The notes: a model not told the origin generated them from the letters alone. DNA of 64,000 nucleotides from Winogradskyella sp. PG-2 (GCF_000828715.1 NZ_AP014583.1:2602001-2666000); one strand, 5' to 3'; positions 51,945 to 63,723 are shown, numbered from the stretch's first letter. Program-made: numbers and translations.

Positions 51945-52139
51945 ATGGCAGGATTAATAACATATATAAAAGAATCGTTTGAGGAGTTAAAGAACAATGT
52001 GTCATGGACACCTAGGCCAGAGGCTCAAAGATTAACGGTAATTGTAGCTCTGTTCTCAATTATATTTTCATTAGCTATTTGGGGAGTGGATACTGTTTTT
52101 AGTAGAGCGGTTAAAGCTTATTTCGGATTTATTAACTAG
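51945..52139 (+). CDS. secE: Preprotein translocase subunit SecE
   Basis: A 64-residue single-helix SecE: amphipathic N-terminal helix (YIKESFEELKNNVSWTPRPE) then one membrane helix (residues 29-50). It stabilises SecY in the protein-export channel. The short length is normal outside the enterobacteria. nusG follows after 14 bases. Confidence 0.95.
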   Translation: MAGLITYIKESFEELKNNVSWTPRPEAQRLTVIVALFSIIFSLAIWGVDTVFSRAVKAYFGFIN

Positions 52140-52153
52140 CAGCAAATAAGATT

Positions 52154-52699
52154 ATGTCAGAGAAGAAATGGTATGTTGTTAGGGCAGTAAGTGGTCAAGA
52201 GAACAAAATCAAGACTTACATTGAAAACGAAATTTCAAGGTTAGGTTTAGATGATTTTGTAGATCAGGTATTAGTTCCAACAGAAAAAGTAATTCAAATA
52301 CGTAACGGAAAGAAAATAAACAAAGAAAAAGTTTATTTCCCAGGTTACATTATGGTTCAAGCTAATTTGAGTGGTGAGATTCCACACATTATAAAATCAA
52401 TTACAAATGTAATTGGTTTTTTAGGCGAAACCAAAGGTGGAGATCCTGTGCCTTTAAGACAGTCTGAAGTTAACAGAATGTTAGGTAAGGTAGATGAGTT
52501 AGCAATTGAAGCAGATGCAAATGTTGCAATACCATTTACAAAAGGAGAAACTGTTAAAGTTATTGATGGTCCATTTAATGGTTTTGATGGTACTATTGAG
52601 AAAATAAATGAAGAAAAGCGTAAGCTTGAGGTAATGGTGAAAATTTTCGGAAGAAAAACACCATTGGAATTAAGTTACATGCAAGTAGAGAAAGTTTAA
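52154..52699 (+). CDS. nusG: Transcription termination/antitermination factor NusG
   Basis: 181 residues: an NGN domain (KKWYVVRAVSGQENKIKTYIE, then YFPGYIMVQANL and GFLGETKGGDPVPL) and a C-terminal KOW domain (FTKGETVKVIDGPFNGFDGT). NusG binds RNA polymerase, modulates pausing and couples transcription to ribosomes or Rho. Its place between secE and rplK is nearly universal. Confidence 0.97.
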   Translation: MSEKKWYVVRAVSGQENKIKTYIENEISRLGLDDFVDQVLVPTEKVIQIRNGKKINKEKVYFPGYIMVQANLSGEIPHIIKSITNVIGFLGETKGGDPVPLRQSEVNRMLGKVDELAIEADANVAIPFTKGETVKVIDGPFNGFDGTIEKINEEKRKLEVMVKIFGRKTPLELSYMQVEKV

Positions 52700-52723
52700 T
52701 AATTGTTACAATAAAAGAGCGTT

Positions 52724-52748
52724 CTATTTATGCTTCCAATATAAATAG
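52724..52748 (+). other. Hairpin in the rplK leader
   Basis: CTATTTAT (52724-52731) pairs perfectly with ATAAATAG (52741-52748) 19 bases before the rplK ATG. In E. coli the L11-L1 mRNA leader carries the L1 repressor site; this could be an equivalent, but it is AU-rich and not clearly L1-like. Confidence 0.4.
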
Positions 52749-52766
52749 TCGCACAAACATTAAGAA

Positions 52767-53207
52767 ATGGCAAAAGAAATAGACAAAGTAGTTAAGCTAC
52801 AAGTTCGGGGAGGTGCTGCGAATCCATCGCCACCGGTAGGACCCGCTTTAGGTGCCGCTGGAGTTAATATCATGGAGTTCTGTAAGCAATTTAACGCTAG
52901 AACTCAAGATAAACCAGGTAAAGTTTTACCTGTGGTAATCTCTGTTTACAAAGATAAATCGTTTGAATTTGTAATCAAGACTCCACCAGCTGCAGTACAA
53001 TTATTAGAAGCGGCCAAAGTAAAGAAAGGATCAGGAGAACCAAACCGACGCAAAGTAGCAAAAGTAACTTGGGATCAAGTTAAAGCGATTGCTGAAGACA
53101 AAATGGTGGATTTAAACGCTTTTGAAATCGGATCAGCTATGAAAATGGTTGCCGGTACAGCAAGATCAATGGGTATCACTGTTAAAGGAGGAGAAGCTCC
53201 AAACTAA
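52767..53207 (+). CDS. rplK: Ribosomal protein L11
   Basis: 146 residues with the L11 signatures [20 protein letters not shown] near the N-terminus and the C-terminal RNA-binding domain ending [12 protein letters not shown]. It forms the GTPase-associated centre of the 50S subunit with 23S rRNA and L10/L12. rplA begins 10 bases after its stop. Confidence 0.98.
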   Translation: MAKEIDKVVKLQVRGGAANPSPPVGPALGAAGVNIMEFCKQFNARTQDKPGKVLPVVISVYKDKSFEFVIKTPPAAVQLLEAAKVKKGSGEPNRRKVAKVTWDQVKAIAEDKMVDLNAFEIGSAMKMVAGTARSMGITVKGGEAPN

Positions 53208-53217
53208 ATTTTTAGAA

Positions 53218-53907
53218 ATGGCAAGATTAACAAAAAAGCAAAAAGAAGCACAAGCAAAGGTAGATAATAACAAAATCTACTCTTTAGAAGAAGCTTCAGC
53301 TTTACTAAAAGAAATAACTTATACTAAGTTTGATGCTTCTATAGATTTAGCAATCAGATTAGGTGTAGATCCACGTAAAGCCAATCAAATGGTTCGTGGT
53401 GTAGTTTCATTACCACATGGTACAGGTAAAGATATGAAGGTGCTTGCGCTAGTAACTCCAGATAAAGAAGACGAAGCTAAAGCAGCTGGTGCTGATTATG
53501 TTGGATTAGATGAATACTTACAGAAAATTAAAGAAGGTTGGACAGATGTTGACGTAATTGTCACTATACCAAGTATCATGGGTAAGTTAGGACCATTAGG
53601 TAGAGTATTAGGACCAAGAGGTCTTATGCCAAACCCTAAGACAGGTACAGTAACAATGGATGTAGCAAAAGCAGTTTCAGAAGTAAAAGCTGGTAAGATA
53701 GATTTTAAGGTAGATAAAACAGGTATTGTGCATGCGCCAATTGGTAAAGCATCATTCAGTGCTGAAAAGATTATTGGGAATGCTCAAGAATTGTTATCTA
53801 CAATTATGAAGTTAAAGCCAACGTCGTCAAAAGGTACTTATGTAAAGAGTATTTACATGTCTAGTACTATGAGTCCAAGTATTTCAATTGACACAAAAAT
53901 AGGATAG
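53218..53907 (+). CDS. rplA: Ribosomal protein L1
   Basis: 229 residues from ATG 53218 ([12 protein letters not shown]); an upstream in-frame start would lie inside rplK and is not needed. Typical L1 stretches are [48 protein letters not shown] and [14 protein letters not shown]1 binds the E-site stalk of 23S rRNA and often represses its own operon. Confidence 0.97.
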   Translation: MARLTKKQKEAQAKVDNNKIYSLEEASALLKEITYTKFDASIDLAIRLGVDPRKANQMVRGVVSLPHGTGKDMKVLALVTPDKEDEAKAAGADYVGLDEYLQKIKEGWTDVDVIVTIPSIMGKLGPLGRVLGPRGLMPNPKTGTVTMDVAKAVSEVKAGKIDFKVDKTGIVHAPIGKASFSAEKIIGNAQELLSTIMKLKPTSSKGTYVKSIYMSSTMSPSISIDTKIG

Positions 53908-53926
53908 TAGTTAAACTTAGAGTATT

Positions 53927-54448
53927 ATGACAAGAGAAGAAAAATCCCAAGTAATTGAAGAGTTAACTGCTCAATTAGCAGAAAATGCTAATATCTATTT
54001 AACAGATATGTCTGGATTAGATGCATTAGCAACTTCAAATTTAAGAAGAGCATGTTTTAAGTCTAACATTAAGTTAGCTGTAGTTAAGAATACGCTTTTA
54101 GAGAAAGCTATGGAAGCATCGGATAAAGAGTTCGGTGAGTTACCTGCAACTTTAAAAGGAAATACATCAGTAATGTATTCTGAAACTGGAAACGCTCCAG
54201 CCAAAGTAATTAAAGAGTTTCGTAAAAAATCTGAAAAGCCTTTATTAAAAGGTGCTTTCATTGAAGAAGCAATTTATGTTGGCGATGATTTATTAGATAC
54301 ATTAGTAGATATTAAGTCTAAAGAAGAACTTCTTGGTGAGATTATTACAATATTACAATCTCCAGCTAAGAACGTTATTTCAGCACTTAAATCTGGTGGT
54401 GGAACAATCGCTGGAATTGTAAAAACATTATCCGAAAGAGAAGGGTAA
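53927..54448 (+). CDS. rplJ: Ribosomal protein L10
   Basis: 173 residues starting TREEKSQVIEELTAQL. The rRNA-binding N-terminal domain (YLTDMSGLDALATSNLRRAC, VVKNTLLEKAME) is followed by the helical L12-binding tail. It anchors L7/L12 dimers on the ribosome. Only 19 bases separate it from rplA, so the long L10-binding leader of E. coli is absent. Confidence 0.97.
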   Translation: MTREEKSQVIEELTAQLAENANIYLTDMSGLDALATSNLRRACFKSNIKLAVVKNTLLEKAMEASDKEFGELPATLKGNTSVMYSETGNAPAKVIKEFRKKSEKPLLKGAFIEEAIYVGDDLLDTLVDIKSKEELLGEIITILQSPAKNVISALKSGGGTIAGIVKTLSEREG

Positions 54449-54508
54449 TCTTAACAAGAACACACATTAAAAAAATATAAACACACACATTATTAAAACA
54501 ATAAAAAA

Positions 54509-54886
54509 ATGGCAGATTTAAAAGATTTCGCAGAACAATTAGTTAACTTATCAGTAAAAGATGTTAACGAATTAGCAACTATATTAAAAGAAGAATATGG
54601 TATCGAGCCGGCAGCAGCTGCAGTAGCAGTAGCAGCAGGTGGAGGTGCAGCAGGTGATGATGCCGCTGAAGAAAAAACTGAATTCGATGTAATCCTTAAA
54701 GCGGCAGGTGGTTCTAAATTAGCTGTAGTAAAATTAGTTAAAGAATTAACTGGTTTAGGTTTAAAAGATGCAAAAGGTTTAGTTGATGATGCACCAAGTG
54801 CAATCAAAGAAGGCGTATCTAAAGACGAAGCTGAAGGCTTAAAAACTTCTTTAGAAGAAGCTGGAGCTGAGGTTGAGCTTAAGTAA
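54509..54886 (+). CDS. rplL: Ribosomal protein L7/L12
   Basis: 125 residues: N-terminal dimerisation helices ([18 protein letters not shown]), an Ala/Gly-rich hinge around residues 35-52, and a C-terminal factor-binding domain ([35 protein letters not shown]). It recruits translation factors. A strong hairpin follows before rpoB. Confidence 0.97.
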   Translation: MADLKDFAEQLVNLSVKDVNELATILKEEYGIEPAAAAVAVAAGGGAAGDDAAEEKTEFDVILKAAGGSKLAVVKLVKELTGLGLKDAKGLVDDAPSAIKEGVSKDEAEGLKTSLEEAGAEVELK

Positions 54887-54908
54887 GCTTACCTAACCTA
54901 CAATATAT

Positions 54909-54949
54909 GGTTTAGGTCTGGAGTAGTGCTCTAAGACCTAAACCCTTTT
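54909..54949 (+). promoter_or_regulatory. rplL-rpoB intercistronic hairpin (attenuator-like)
   Basis: An 11-bp perfect stem, GGTTTAGGTCT (54909-54919) with AGACCTAAACC (54934-54944), followed by CTTTT. ACCTAACC just upstream (54891-54898) can compete for the left arm. In E. coli a partial terminator at the same place sets the ratio of ribosomal protein to RNA polymerase expression. Confidence 0.65.
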
Positions 54950-55007
54950 GTGTATATAAACGTTATATACATTTATTAGTATTTTTTAATAAAAATCTCG
55001 TTCATCA

Positions 55008-58000
55008 ATGTTAGCAAAAAAGGCTGAAAGAATTAATTTCTCTTCTATTGTAAATAGGACAGATTACCCAGACTTTTTGGATATCCAAATTAAATCCTTC
55101 CAGGATTTTTTCCAGTTAGAAACAAAGTCAGAAGAAAGAGGAAATGAAGGCTTGTACAATACCTTCATGGAAAATTTTCCAATTACAGACACACGTAATC
55201 AATTCGTATTAGAATTCTTAGATTACTTTATTGATCCACCAAGATATTCTATAGAAGAATGTATCGAAAGAGGATTAACATATAGTGTGCCTTTAAAAGC
55301 AAGATTGAAACTATATTGTACAGATCCGGAGCATGAGGATTTCGAAACTATCGTTCAAGATGTATATTTAGGGACAATACCTTACATGACACCTAGTGGG
55401 ACATTTTGTATTAATGGAGCAGAACGTGTTGTCGTATCTCAGTTGCATAGATCACCTGGTGTATTCTTTAGCCAGTCTTTCCATGCAAATGGAACTAAAT
55501 TATATTCAGCAAGAGTAATTCCTTTTAAAGGCTCTTGGATTGAATTTGCTACAGACATTAATAGTGTAATGTATGCATACATTGATAGAAAGAAAAAATT
55601 ACCAGTAACGACACTTTTCCGTGCTATCGGATTTGAGCGTGATAAAGATATTTTAGAAATTTTTGACCTTGCAGAAGAAGTTAAAGTTTCTAAGTCTGGT
55701 TTAAAGAAAGTTATCGGTCGTAAACTCGCTGCTCGTGTACTTAATACATGGCACGAAGATTTCGTTGATGAAGATACAGGTGAAGTTGTATCTATTGAGC
55801 GTAACGAAATTGTATTAGATCGTGACACAATCATAGACAAAGAAAATATTGAAGAGATTCTTGAAGCTGAAGTGAAAACTATTCTTTTACATAAAGAAAG
55901 TGCACAGCAAGGGGATTACGCAATTATTCATAATACTTTACAGAAAGATCCAACAAACTCTGAAAAAGAAGCTGTTGAGCACATCTATCGTCAATTACGT
56001 AATGCTGAGCCGCCAGATGAGGAGACAGCACGTGGTATTATTGACAAGTTATTCTTTTCTGACCAACGTTACTCTTTAGGTGAAGTAGGTCGTTATAGAA
56101 TGAATAAAAAGTTACAGTTAGATATCGGAATGGACAAACAAGTTTTGACCAAATTAGATATTATAACTATTATAAAATATTTAATTGAGCTTATCAATTC
56201 TAAAGCAGAGATTGATGATATTGATCACTTATCTAATCGTCGTGTACGTACAGTAGGTGAGCAGTTATCATCTCAATTTGGTGTTGGTTTAGCACGTATG
56301 GCACGTACTATTCGCGAACGTATGAATGTTCGTGATAATGAGGTGTTTACTCCAATAGATTTAATTAATGCTAAGACTTTATCCTCGGTAATTAATTCAT
56401 TTTTTGGTACAAACCAATTATCTCAGTTTATGGATCAAACAAATCCATTAGCAGAGATTACACACAAGCGTCGTCTATCAGCTTTAGGACCTGGAGGTTT
56501 ATCTAGAGAAAGAGCAGGTTTCGAGGTTCGTGATGTTCACTATACACATTATGGACGTTTATGTCCTATTGAAACACCAGAAGGACCAAATATTGGTTTA
56601 ATATCGTCTTTATCTGTTTTCGCCAAAGTGAATTCTATGGGATTCATTGAAACGCCATACAGAAAAGTAGAAGAGGGTGTTGTAGATATTAAAAACACGC
56701 CAACATATCTAAGTGCTGAAGAGGAAGAAGATATGTTAATTGCACAGGCAACAATTGAGGTTGATGAAAAAGGGAAAATACTTCCTGAAAAAATTATTTC
56801 TCGTCAAGAAGGTGATTTCCCAGTAATTGAGCCATCAAGTGTAAATTATACAGACGTTGCGCCTAATCAAATTGCATCGATTTCTGCTTCGTTAATTCCA
56901 TTCTTGGAACATGATGATGCCAATCGTGCATTAATGGGATCTAACATGATGCGTCAGGCTGTACCTTTATTACGTCCTGAAGCACCTATCGTTGGTACTG
57001 GTTTAGAACGTCAGGTAGCATCAGACTCAAGAGTATTAATTAATGCAGAAGGAGCTGGTACTGTTGAATATGTCGATGCTGAAAAGGTGACTATTAAGTA
57101 CGAGCGTACTGAAGAAGCTGCAATGGTTAGCTTTGACAGCGATACTAAAACGTATCCATTAGTTAAGTTCAGAAAGACAAACCAAGGAACATCAATTAAC
57201 TTAAAACCAATCGTTGAGAAAGGTGATAAAGTTGCAAAAGGACAAGTTCTTTGTGAAGGTTATGCAACACAAAATGGTGAGTTAGCTTTAGGTAGAAATA
57301 TGAAAGTAGCCTTTATGCCTTGGAAAGGGTATAACTTTGAGGATGCGATTGTAATTTCTGAAAAAGTAGTAAGAGAAGATGTATTTACATCTATTCATAT
57401 TGATGAGTATTCATTAGAAGTTAGAGATACTAAATTAGGTAACGAGGAGTTAACGAATGATATTCCTAATGTTTCGGAAGAAGCTACTAAAGATTTAGAT
57501 GAGCATGGTATGATTCGTATTGGTGCGGAAATTAAGCCAGGTGATATCTTAATCGGTAAAATTACACCTAAAGGAGAATCTGATCCTACACCAGAAGAGA
57601 AATTATTAAGAGCTATCTTTGGTGATAAGGCAGGTGATGTAAAAGATGCATCTTTAAAAGCATCTCCATCTCTTAATGGTGTTGTCATAGATAAGAAATT
57701 ATTTGCAAGAGCAGTAAAAGATAAACGCAAAAGAGCACAAGACAAAGAAGATATTGAGAAGCTAGAAGATGCTTACGATAATAGATTTGATGATCTTAAA
57801 AATGTACTTGTTGAGAAGCTTTTTGCTATCGTAAATGGCAAAACTGCTCAAGGTATATATAACGATCTAGGGGAAGAAATTATTCCTAAAGGTAAAAAGT
57901 ATACTTTGAAGATGTTAAATGCTGTAGATGACTACACGCACTTAACTTCAGGAAAATGGACAACTGATAATCATACAAATGAACTTGTTGCAGATTTAAT

Positions 58001-58820
58001 CCATAACTATAAGATTAAAGAAAATGATCTACAAGGTTCATTAAGACGTGAGAAGTTTACAATCTCTGTTGGTGATGAATTACCTGCAGGTATTATCAAA
58101 TTAGCTAAAGTTTACATCGCTAAGAAACGTAAACTTAAAGTTGGTGATAAAATGGCAGGTCGTCACGGAAACAAAGGTATTGTTGCACGTATTGTTCGTC
58201 AAGAAGATATGCCTTTCTTAGAGGATGGAACTCCAGTTGATATTGTATTAAATCCACTTGGTGTACCTTCTCGTATGAATATTGGTCAGATCTATGAAAC
58301 CGTTTTAGGTTGGGCTGGACAAGATTTAGGAAGAACTTATGCAACACCAATTTTCGATGGTGCTACATTAGATCAAATTAATGGATATACAGATGAAGCT
58401 GGTATTCCAAGATTTGGTCACACCTATTTATATGACGGTGGTACAGGTGATCGTTTTGATCAGGCCGCTACGGTTGGTGTAATCTATATGATTAAACTTG
58501 GTCACATGATTGATGATAAGATGCACGCACGTTCTATTGGACCGTACTCATTAATTACGCAACAGCCTTTAGGTGGTAAAGCACAATTTGGTGGTCAGCG
58601 TTTTGGTGAGATGGAAGTTTGGGCACTTGAGGCTTATGGAGCATCGAGTACTTTACGTGAGATCTTAACTGTAAAATCAGATGATGTTATTGGTAGAGCG
58701 AAAACTTACGAAGCAATTGTTAAGGGTGAGCCAATGCCAGAACCAGGACTACCAGAATCATTCAACGTACTTATGCACGAATTGAAAGGTTTAGGATTAG
58801 ATATTAGATTAGAAGAATAA
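55008..58820 (+). CDS. rpoB: RNA polymerase beta subunit
   Basis: 1270 residues, full-length for Bacteroidota. The rifampicin region [20 protein letters not shown] followed by [13 protein letters not shown] is visible at about 466-498. [19 protein letters not shown] and the C-terminal [16 protein letters not shown] and [18 protein letters not shown] are canonical. The Asp, His and Ser positions of the rifampicin pocket look wild type. It begins 121 bases after rplL, beyond the hairpin. Confidence 0.98.
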   Translation: MLAKKAERINFSSIVNRTDYPDFLDIQIKSFQDFFQLETKSEERGNEGLYNTFMENFPITDTRNQFVLEFLDYFIDPPRYSIEECIERGLTYSVPLKARLKLYCTDPEHEDFETIVQDVYLGTIPYMTPSGTFCINGAERVVVSQLHRSPGVFFSQSFHANGTKLYSARVIPFKGSWIEFATDINSVMYAYIDRKKKLPVTTLFRAIGFERDKDILEIFDLAEEVKVSKSGLKKVIGRKLAARVLNTWHEDFVDEDTGEVVSIERNEIVLDRDTIIDKENIEEILEAEVKTILLHKESAQQGDYAIIHNTLQKDPTNSEKEAVEHIYRQLRNAEPPDEETARGIIDKLFFSDQRYSLGEVGRYRMNKKLQLDIGMDKQVLTKLDIITIIKYLIELINSKAEIDDIDHLSNRRVRTVGEQLSSQFGVGLARMARTIRERMNVRDNEVFTPIDLINAKTLSSVINSFFGTNQLSQFMDQTNPLAEITHKRRLSALGPGGLSRERAGFEVRDVHYTHYGRLCPIETPEGPNIGLISSLSVFAKVNSMGFIETPYRKVEEGVVDIKNTPTYLSAEEEEDMLIAQATIEVDEKGKILPEKIISRQEGDFPVIEPSSVNYTDVAPNQIASISASLIPFLEHDDANRALMGSNMMRQAVPLLRPEAPIVGTGLERQVASDSRVLINAEGAGTVEYVDAEKVTIKYERTEEAAMVSFDSDTKTYPLVKFRKTNQGTSINLKPIVEKGDKVAKGQVLCEGYATQNGELALGRNMKVAFMPWKGYNFEDAIVISEKVVREDVFTSIHIDEYSLEVRDTKLGNEELTNDIPNVSEEATKDLDEHGMIRIGAEIKPGDILIGKITPKGESDPTPEEKLLRAIFGDKAGDVKDASLKASPSLNGVVIDKKLFARAVKDKRKRAQDKEDIEKLEDAYDNRFDDLKNVLVEKLFAIVNGKTAQGIYNDLGEEIIPKGKKYTLKMLNAVDDYTHLTSGKWTTDNHTNELVADLIHNYKIKENDLQGSLRREKFTISVGDELPAGIIKLAKVYIAKKRKLKVGDKMAGRHGNKGIVARIVRQEDMPFLEDGTPVDIVLNPLGVPSRMNIGQIYETVLGWAGQDLGRTYATPIFDGATLDQINGYTDEAGIPRFGHTYLYDGGTGDRFDQAATVGVIYMIKLGHMIDDKMHARSIGPYSLITQQPLGGKAQFGGQRFGEMEVWALEAYGASSTLREILTVKSDDVIGRAKTYEAIVKGEPMPEPGLPESFNVLMHELKGLGLDIRLEE

Positions 58821-58836
58821 AAATAGTATGACGTTT

Positions 58837-58871
58837 CAGTATTCAGTTTGGAATAAGCTAACTGAATATTG
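58837..58871 (+). promoter_or_regulatory. rpoB-rpoC intercistronic hairpin with alternative pairing
   Basis: CAGTATTCAGTT (58837-58848) pairs with AACTGAATATTG (58860-58871) over 12 bp with one G-T pair. The same left arm can instead pair perfectly over 10 bp with ACTGAATACT (58880-58889). It lies just before the rpoC start and may be a processing site or translational switch. Confidence 0.55.
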
Positions 58872-58898
58872 GGACTGAGACTGAATACTAAAAAGAAC

Positions 58899-61800
58899 AT
58901 GGCAAGAAGACAAGATAAGAATACAATTCAGAAATTTAACAAGATTTCTATCGGTTTAGCATCACCTGAATCTGTTTTAGCAGCATCTCGTGGTGAAGTA
59001 TTAAAGCCAGAAACTATTAATTATCGAACTCACAAACCAGAGCGTGATGGTTTGTTCTGTGAGCGTATTTTTGGTCCTGTAAAGGATTTTGAATGTGCTT
59101 GTGGTAAATATAAAAGAATACGTTACAAAGGTATTGTATGTGACCGTTGTGGTGTTGAAGTAACAGAAAAGAAAGTACGTAGAGATAGAGTAGGACACAT
59201 CAACTTAGTTGTACCTGTAGCTCATATCTGGTATTTCCGTTCGTTACCAAATAAAATAGGTTACCTTCTTGGATTACCGTCTAAGAAATTAGATATGATA
59301 ATCTATTATGAGCGTTACGTAGTTATCCAGCCAGGTATAGCTGTAAATGCAGAAGGTGAACCAATTCAAAAAATGGATTTCCTTACTGAAGAAGAGTATT
59401 TGAATATTTTAGATGCAATTCCTCAAGAGAATCAATATTTAGATGATACAGACCCAAACAAATTCATCGCTAAGATGGGTGCAGAGTGTCTTATTGATTT
59501 ATTAGCAAGAATTGACTTAGATCAGTTATCATATGATTTAAGACACAAAGCAAATAACGAAACGTCTAAACAACGTAAAACTGAAGCTTTAAAACGTTTA
59601 CAAGTTGTAGAAGCTTTTAGAGATTCTAACTTAAACAGAGAGAACAGACCAGAATGGATGATCATGAAGGCCGTTCCTGTAATTCCACCAGAATTAAGAC
59701 CTTTAGTGCCTTTAGATGGTGGTCGTTTTGCAACTTCAGATTTAAATGATTTATATCGTCGTGTAATTATTCGAAACAACCGTCTTAAGCGATTAGTTGA
59801 GATTAAAGCACCAGAAGTGATTTTACGTAATGAGAAACGTATGTTACAAGAATCAGTAGATTCTTTATTTGATAACACACGTAAATCGTCAGCAGTAAAA
59901 ACAGATTCTAATAGACCATTAAAATCATTATCGGATTCACTTAAAGGTAAGCAAGGACGTTTCCGTCAAAACTTACTTGGTAAGCGTGTTGATTATTCTG
60001 CACGTTCTGTAATTGTTGTTGGACCAGAATTAAAATTATTCGAATGTGGATTGCCAAAGAATATGGCAGCAGAACTTTACAAGCCTTTTATTATCAGAAA
60101 ACTGATTGAAAGAGGTATTGTAAAAACTGTAAAATCTGCAAAGAAAATTATAGATAGAAAAGAGCCTGTAGTTTGGGATATTTTAGAGAATGTTTTAAAA
60201 GGACATCCAGTTCTTTTAAATCGTGCTCCTACATTACACAGACTTGGTATACAAGCATTCCAACCTAAGCTTATCGAAGGTAAAGCGATTCAGTTACACC
60301 CATTAGTGTGTACTGCATTTAATGCCGATTTCGATGGTGACCAGATGGCTGTGCATTTACCGTTAGGACCGGAGGCGATTTTAGAAGCACAACTTTTAAT
60401 GTTAGCATCACATAATATATTGAACCCAGCAAATGGTTCTCCTGTTACTGTACCTTCTCAGGATATGGTACTTGGTTTATATTATATGACTAAGCTTAGA
60501 AAGTCTACTAAAGAAGTGCCTATTAAAGGTGAAGGATTAACGTTCTATTCTCCAGAAGAAGTAACAATTGCATATAATGAAAAGCAAGTTGACTTAAATG
60601 CTGGTATTAAAGTAAGAACTATCGATTTTAATGAAGAAGGTGAACTTACGAAGCAAATAATAGAAACTACTGTTGGTCGTGTACTTTTCAACGAAAAAGT
60701 ACCAGCAGCAGCAGGTTATATAAATGAGGTTTTAACTAAAAAATCTTTAAGAGATATTATTCATGGCATTCTTAAAAAGACTAGTGTACCTGAAACAGCT
60801 GAGTTCCTAGATGAAATTAAAACACAAGGTTACAAGTTTGCATTTCAAGGTGGATTATCATTTCGTTTAGGTGATATTATTATTCCTGCTGAGAAGCAAG
60901 GAATGATTGATGCCGCCAATACTAAGGTAGATGGTATTATGGGTAGCTATAATATGGGGCTTATTACCAATAACGAACGTTATAATCAAGTTATTGATAT
61001 TTGGACATCTACTAATGCTGAATTGACAGAATTGTCAATGAAGCGTATTAGAGAAGATCAACAAGGGTTTAATTCAGTATTTATGATGTTAGATTCTGGT
61101 GCTCGTGGATCTAAAGAACAGATTCGTCAGTTAACAGGTATGCGTGGATTAATGGCTAAGCCTAAAAAATCTACTGCAGCTGGTGGTGAAATTATTGAAA
61201 ATCCAATTCTTTCTAACTTTAAAGAAGGACTATCAATTTTAGAATACTTTATTTCTACTCACGGTGCACGTAAAGGTCTTGCAGATACAGCGCTTAAGAC
61301 TGCCGATGCAGGTTACTTAACACGTCGTTTAGTTGATGTTTCACAGGATGTAATTGTTTATCAAGAAGATTGTGGAACATTAAGAGGAATCGAAGTTTCT
61401 GCACTTAAGAAAAACGAAGAGATTGTAGAAAACTTAGAAGCTAGAATTGTGGGTAGAACATCGCTTAATGATGTTTATAATCCATTAACTGAAGAACTAT
61501 TAGTTGAGGCTGGTGGTCATATAGATGACGTTATTGCTAAGAAAATTGGTGATTCTCCGGTTGATTCAATAGAGGTACGTTCACCATTAACATGTGAAGC
61601 CAAAAAAGGAATCTGTGTGAAATGTTACGGTCGTAACCTTGCTACAGGTAAAATGGTGCAACGTGGTGAAGCTGTAGGTGTAGTTGCCGCACAATCTATT
61701 GGAGAACCAGGTACGCAATTAACATTAAGAACATTCCACGTAGGTGGTATTGCAGGTAACATTTCTGAAGAGAACAAACTATCAGTGAAATTTGATGGTG

Positions 61801-63200
61801 TTGCTGAAATAGAAGATTTGAAAACTGTTAAGACTAAGGATAAAGAAGGTAAAGATGTTGATGTTGTTATCTCTAGAACTTCAGAATTAAAATTAGTTGA
61901 TACCAAAACAGGTATTGTTCTTAGTACAAATAACATTCCTTATGGTTCTTTCATATATGTTAAAAATGGAAGTAAACTTAAAAAAGGAGATGTAGTTTGT
62001 GAATGGGATCCATATAATGGTGTAATTATTTCAGAATTTGCTGGTAAAGTAAAGTATGAAAATATTGAACAAGGTGTTACTTATCAAGTAGAGATTGATG
62101 AACAGACTGGTTACCAAGAAAAAGTAATTTCAGAATCTAGAAATAAGAAGTTAATACCAACATTATTAATTGAAGATAGTAAAGGTGAAGTAATACGTTC
62201 TTATAACTTACCTGTTGGAGCTCATATAATGATTGATGATGGTGAGAAAATTGACATAGGTAAGATTTTAGTTAAGATACCTCGTAAATCTTCTAAAGCT
62301 GGCGATATTACTGGTGGTCTTCCTCGTGTAACGGAATTATTTGAAGCTCGTAACCCTTCTAATCCTGCTGTTGTAAGTGAGATTGATGGTGTAGTTTCTT
62401 TCGGTAAAATTAAGCGTGGTAACCGTGAAATTATAATCGAATCTAAATTAGGTGAGGTTAAGAAATACTTAGTAAAATTATCTAATCAGATTCTTGTACA
62501 AGAGAATGATTATGTAAAAGCTGGTATGCCTTTATCTGACGGTTCTATTACACCTAATGATATTTTAAATATCAAAGGTCCATCTGCAGTACAACAATAT
62601 TTAGTAAATGAAGTACAGGAAGTATATCGTTTACAAGGTGTAAAGATTAATGATAAGCACTTCGAGGTTGTTGTAAGACAAATGATGAGAAAAGTTAGAA
62701 TCATTGATTCAGGTGATACGATTTTCTTAGAAAACCAATTAGTTCACAAATCAGATTTCATTGAAGAAAACGATAAGATGTTCGGAATGAAGGTTGTTGA
62801 AGATGCTGGAGATTCTGAGAATTTAAAATCAGGTCAGATTGTATCAGTTAGAACACTAAGAGATGAAAACTCTAGCTTACGTAGAGAAGATAAGAATCTT
62901 GTGACAGCAAGAGATGTAAGTCCTGCGACTGCAACTCCAATATTACAAGGTATTACTAGAGCGTCATTACAAACTAAGTCATTTATATCTGCAGCATCGT
63001 TCCAAGAAACAACAAAAGTTCTTAACGAAGCAGCTGTAAATGGTAAGGTAGATACTCTTGAAGGGCTGAAAGAAAATGTAATTGTTGGTCATAGAATTCC
63101 AGCAGGTACAGGGGTGAGAGAATACGAACACATCATTGTAGGTTCTAAAGAAGAGTTTAATGAAATGATGAAAGCTAAAGAAGAAATGAATTTCAATTAA
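58899..63200 (+). CDS. rpoC: RNA polymerase beta' subunit
   Basis: 1433 residues from ATG 58899 ([14 protein letters not shown]). The N-terminal zinc site is CACGKY...CDRCGVE, and the catalytic Mg loop is [12 protein letters not shown]. The second zinc site is formed by the CGT and [13 protein letters not shown] cysteines, and the trigger-loop region is [11 protein letters not shown]. An in-frame ATG 30 bases upstream is less likely, because the intercistronic hairpin extends to it. A terminator follows. Confidence 0.98.
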   Translation: MARRQDKNTIQKFNKISIGLASPESVLAASRGEVLKPETINYRTHKPERDGLFCERIFGPVKDFECACGKYKRIRYKGIVCDRCGVEVTEKKVRRDRVGHINLVVPVAHIWYFRSLPNKIGYLLGLPSKKLDMIIYYERYVVIQPGIAVNAEGEPIQKMDFLTEEEYLNILDAIPQENQYLDDTDPNKFIAKMGAECLIDLLARIDLDQLSYDLRHKANNETSKQRKTEALKRLQVVEAFRDSNLNRENRPEWMIMKAVPVIPPELRPLVPLDGGRFATSDLNDLYRRVIIRNNRLKRLVEIKAPEVILRNEKRMLQESVDSLFDNTRKSSAVKTDSNRPLKSLSDSLKGKQGRFRQNLLGKRVDYSARSVIVVGPELKLFECGLPKNMAAELYKPFIIRKLIERGIVKTVKSAKKIIDRKEPVVWDILENVLKGHPVLLNRAPTLHRLGIQAFQPKLIEGKAIQLHPLVCTAFNADFDGDQMAVHLPLGPEAILEAQLLMLASHNILNPANGSPVTVPSQDMVLGLYYMTKLRKSTKEVPIKGEGLTFYSPEEVTIAYNEKQVDLNAGIKVRTIDFNEEGELTKQIIETTVGRVLFNEKVPAAAGYINEVLTKKSLRDIIHGILKKTSVPETAEFLDEIKTQGYKFAFQGGLSFRLGDIIIPAEKQGMIDAANTKVDGIMGSYNMGLITNNERYNQVIDIWTSTNAELTELSMKRIREDQQGFNSVFMMLDSGARGSKEQIRQLTGMRGLMAKPKKSTAAGGEIIENPILSNFKEGLSILEYFISTHGARKGLADTALKTADAGYLTRRLVDVSQDVIVYQEDCGTLRGIEVSALKKNEEIVENLEARIVGRTSLNDVYNPLTEELLVEAGGHIDDVIAKKIGDSPVDSIEVRSPLTCEAKKGICVKCYGRNLATGKMVQRGEAVGVVAAQSIGEPGTQLTLRTFHVGGIAGNISEENKLSVKFDGVAEIEDLKTVKTKDKEGKDVDVVISRTSELKLVDTKTGIVLSTNNIPYGSFIYVKNGSKLKKGDVVCEWDPYNGVIISEFAGKVKYENIEQGVTYQVEIDEQTGYQEKVISESRNKKLIPTLLIEDSKGEVIRSYNLPVGAHIMIDDGEKIDIGKILVKIPRKSSKAGDITGGLPRVTELFEARNPSNPAVVSEIDGVVSFGKIKRGNREIIIESKLGEVKKYLVKLSNQILVQENDYVKAGMPLSDGSITPNDILNIKGPSAVQQYLVNEVQEVYRLQGVKINDKHFEVVVRQMMRKVRIIDSGDTIFLENQLVHKSDFIEENDKMFGMKVVEDAGDSENLKSGQIVSVRTLRDENSSLRREDKNLVTARDVSPATATPILQGITRASLQTKSFISAASFQETTKVLNEAAVNGKVDTLEGLKENVIVGHRIPAGTGVREYEHIIVGSKEEFNEMMKAKEEMNFN

Positions 63201-63230
63201 TTCAAACTTTTTAAGCATATAGAATAAAAA

Positions 63231-63265
63231 TAAAAGCCTTCAAGTTAATAACGAGAAGGCTTTTA
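63231..63265 (+). terminator. Terminator after rpoC
   Basis: TAAAAGCCTTC (63231-63241) pairs perfectly with GAAGGCTTTTA (63255-63265) around a 13-base loop; more T residues follow shortly (TAATTTTTA). It ends the tuf-rpoC transcript. Confidence 0.8.
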
Positions 63266-63323
63266 TAATTTTTAATAATAATTAATTAGACTTCCATTTT
63301 TTTGGAGGCTTAAAAAAGATAAG

Positions 63324-63641
63324 ATGGCAGACGAAAAAAATAATCCTAAAAAAGGACAAATTAATATTGAGTTAGATGAAAAAGTTGCTGAAGGTATATA
63401 TTCTAACTTAGCAATTATTAACCATTCAGTATCTGAATTTGTAGTAGACTTTGTAAGTATTATGCCAGGTACACCAAAGAGTAAGGTGAAATCTAGAATT
63501 ATACTAACTCCTCAACATGCTAAACGTTTGGTAAAAGCATTGGCTGATAATGTTACACGATTTGAAAAAGCTCATGGTGAAATTAAGGATTACGAACAGC
63601 CACCGATTCCGTTGAATTTCGGACCAACTGGTCAAGCTTAA
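63324..63641 (+). CDS. DUF3467-family protein
   Basis: A 105-residue protein of the DUF3467 family: a lysine-rich start (DEKNNPKKGQINIELDEKVAEG), IYSNLAIINHSVSEFVVDFVS, a PGTPKSKVKSRIILTPQHAKRL core and an acidic/proline tail. The function is not established. It is commonly found right behind rpoC in Bacteroidota, which suggests a link to transcription, but that is positional inference. It is flanked by terminators. Confidence 0.88.
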   Translation: MADEKNNPKKGQINIELDEKVAEGIYSNLAIINHSVSEFVVDFVSIMPGTPKSKVKSRIILTPQHAKRLVKALADNVTRFEKAHGEIKDYEQPPIPLNFGPTGQA

Positions 63642-63723
63642 TTTATAGAATTAGTTGTGCTCGATATTTTTTTGACGAGCAACCTCAAACTCGTTAAATT
63701 TCTAGAACTTATTAATATAGAAT

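Noticed and set aside
54493-54807. 104-residue open frame opposite rplL
   Set aside because: Alanine/serine-rich shadow of the L7/L12 Ala-Gly hinge read backwards.
55439-55840. 133-residue frame opposite rpoB
   Set aside because: Shadow frame; serine/threonine-rich as expected for the antisense of acidic/lysine codons.
57395-57745. 116-residue frame opposite rpoB
   Set aside because: Shadow of a highly conserved gene.
59522-59878. 118-residue frame opposite rpoC
   Set aside because: Shadow of a highly conserved gene, no independent signals.
63651-63684. Hairpin TGCTCG/CGAGCA after the DUF3467 gene as its terminator
   Set aside because: The T run is in the loop, not after the stem; the stem at 63724 is a much better terminator.
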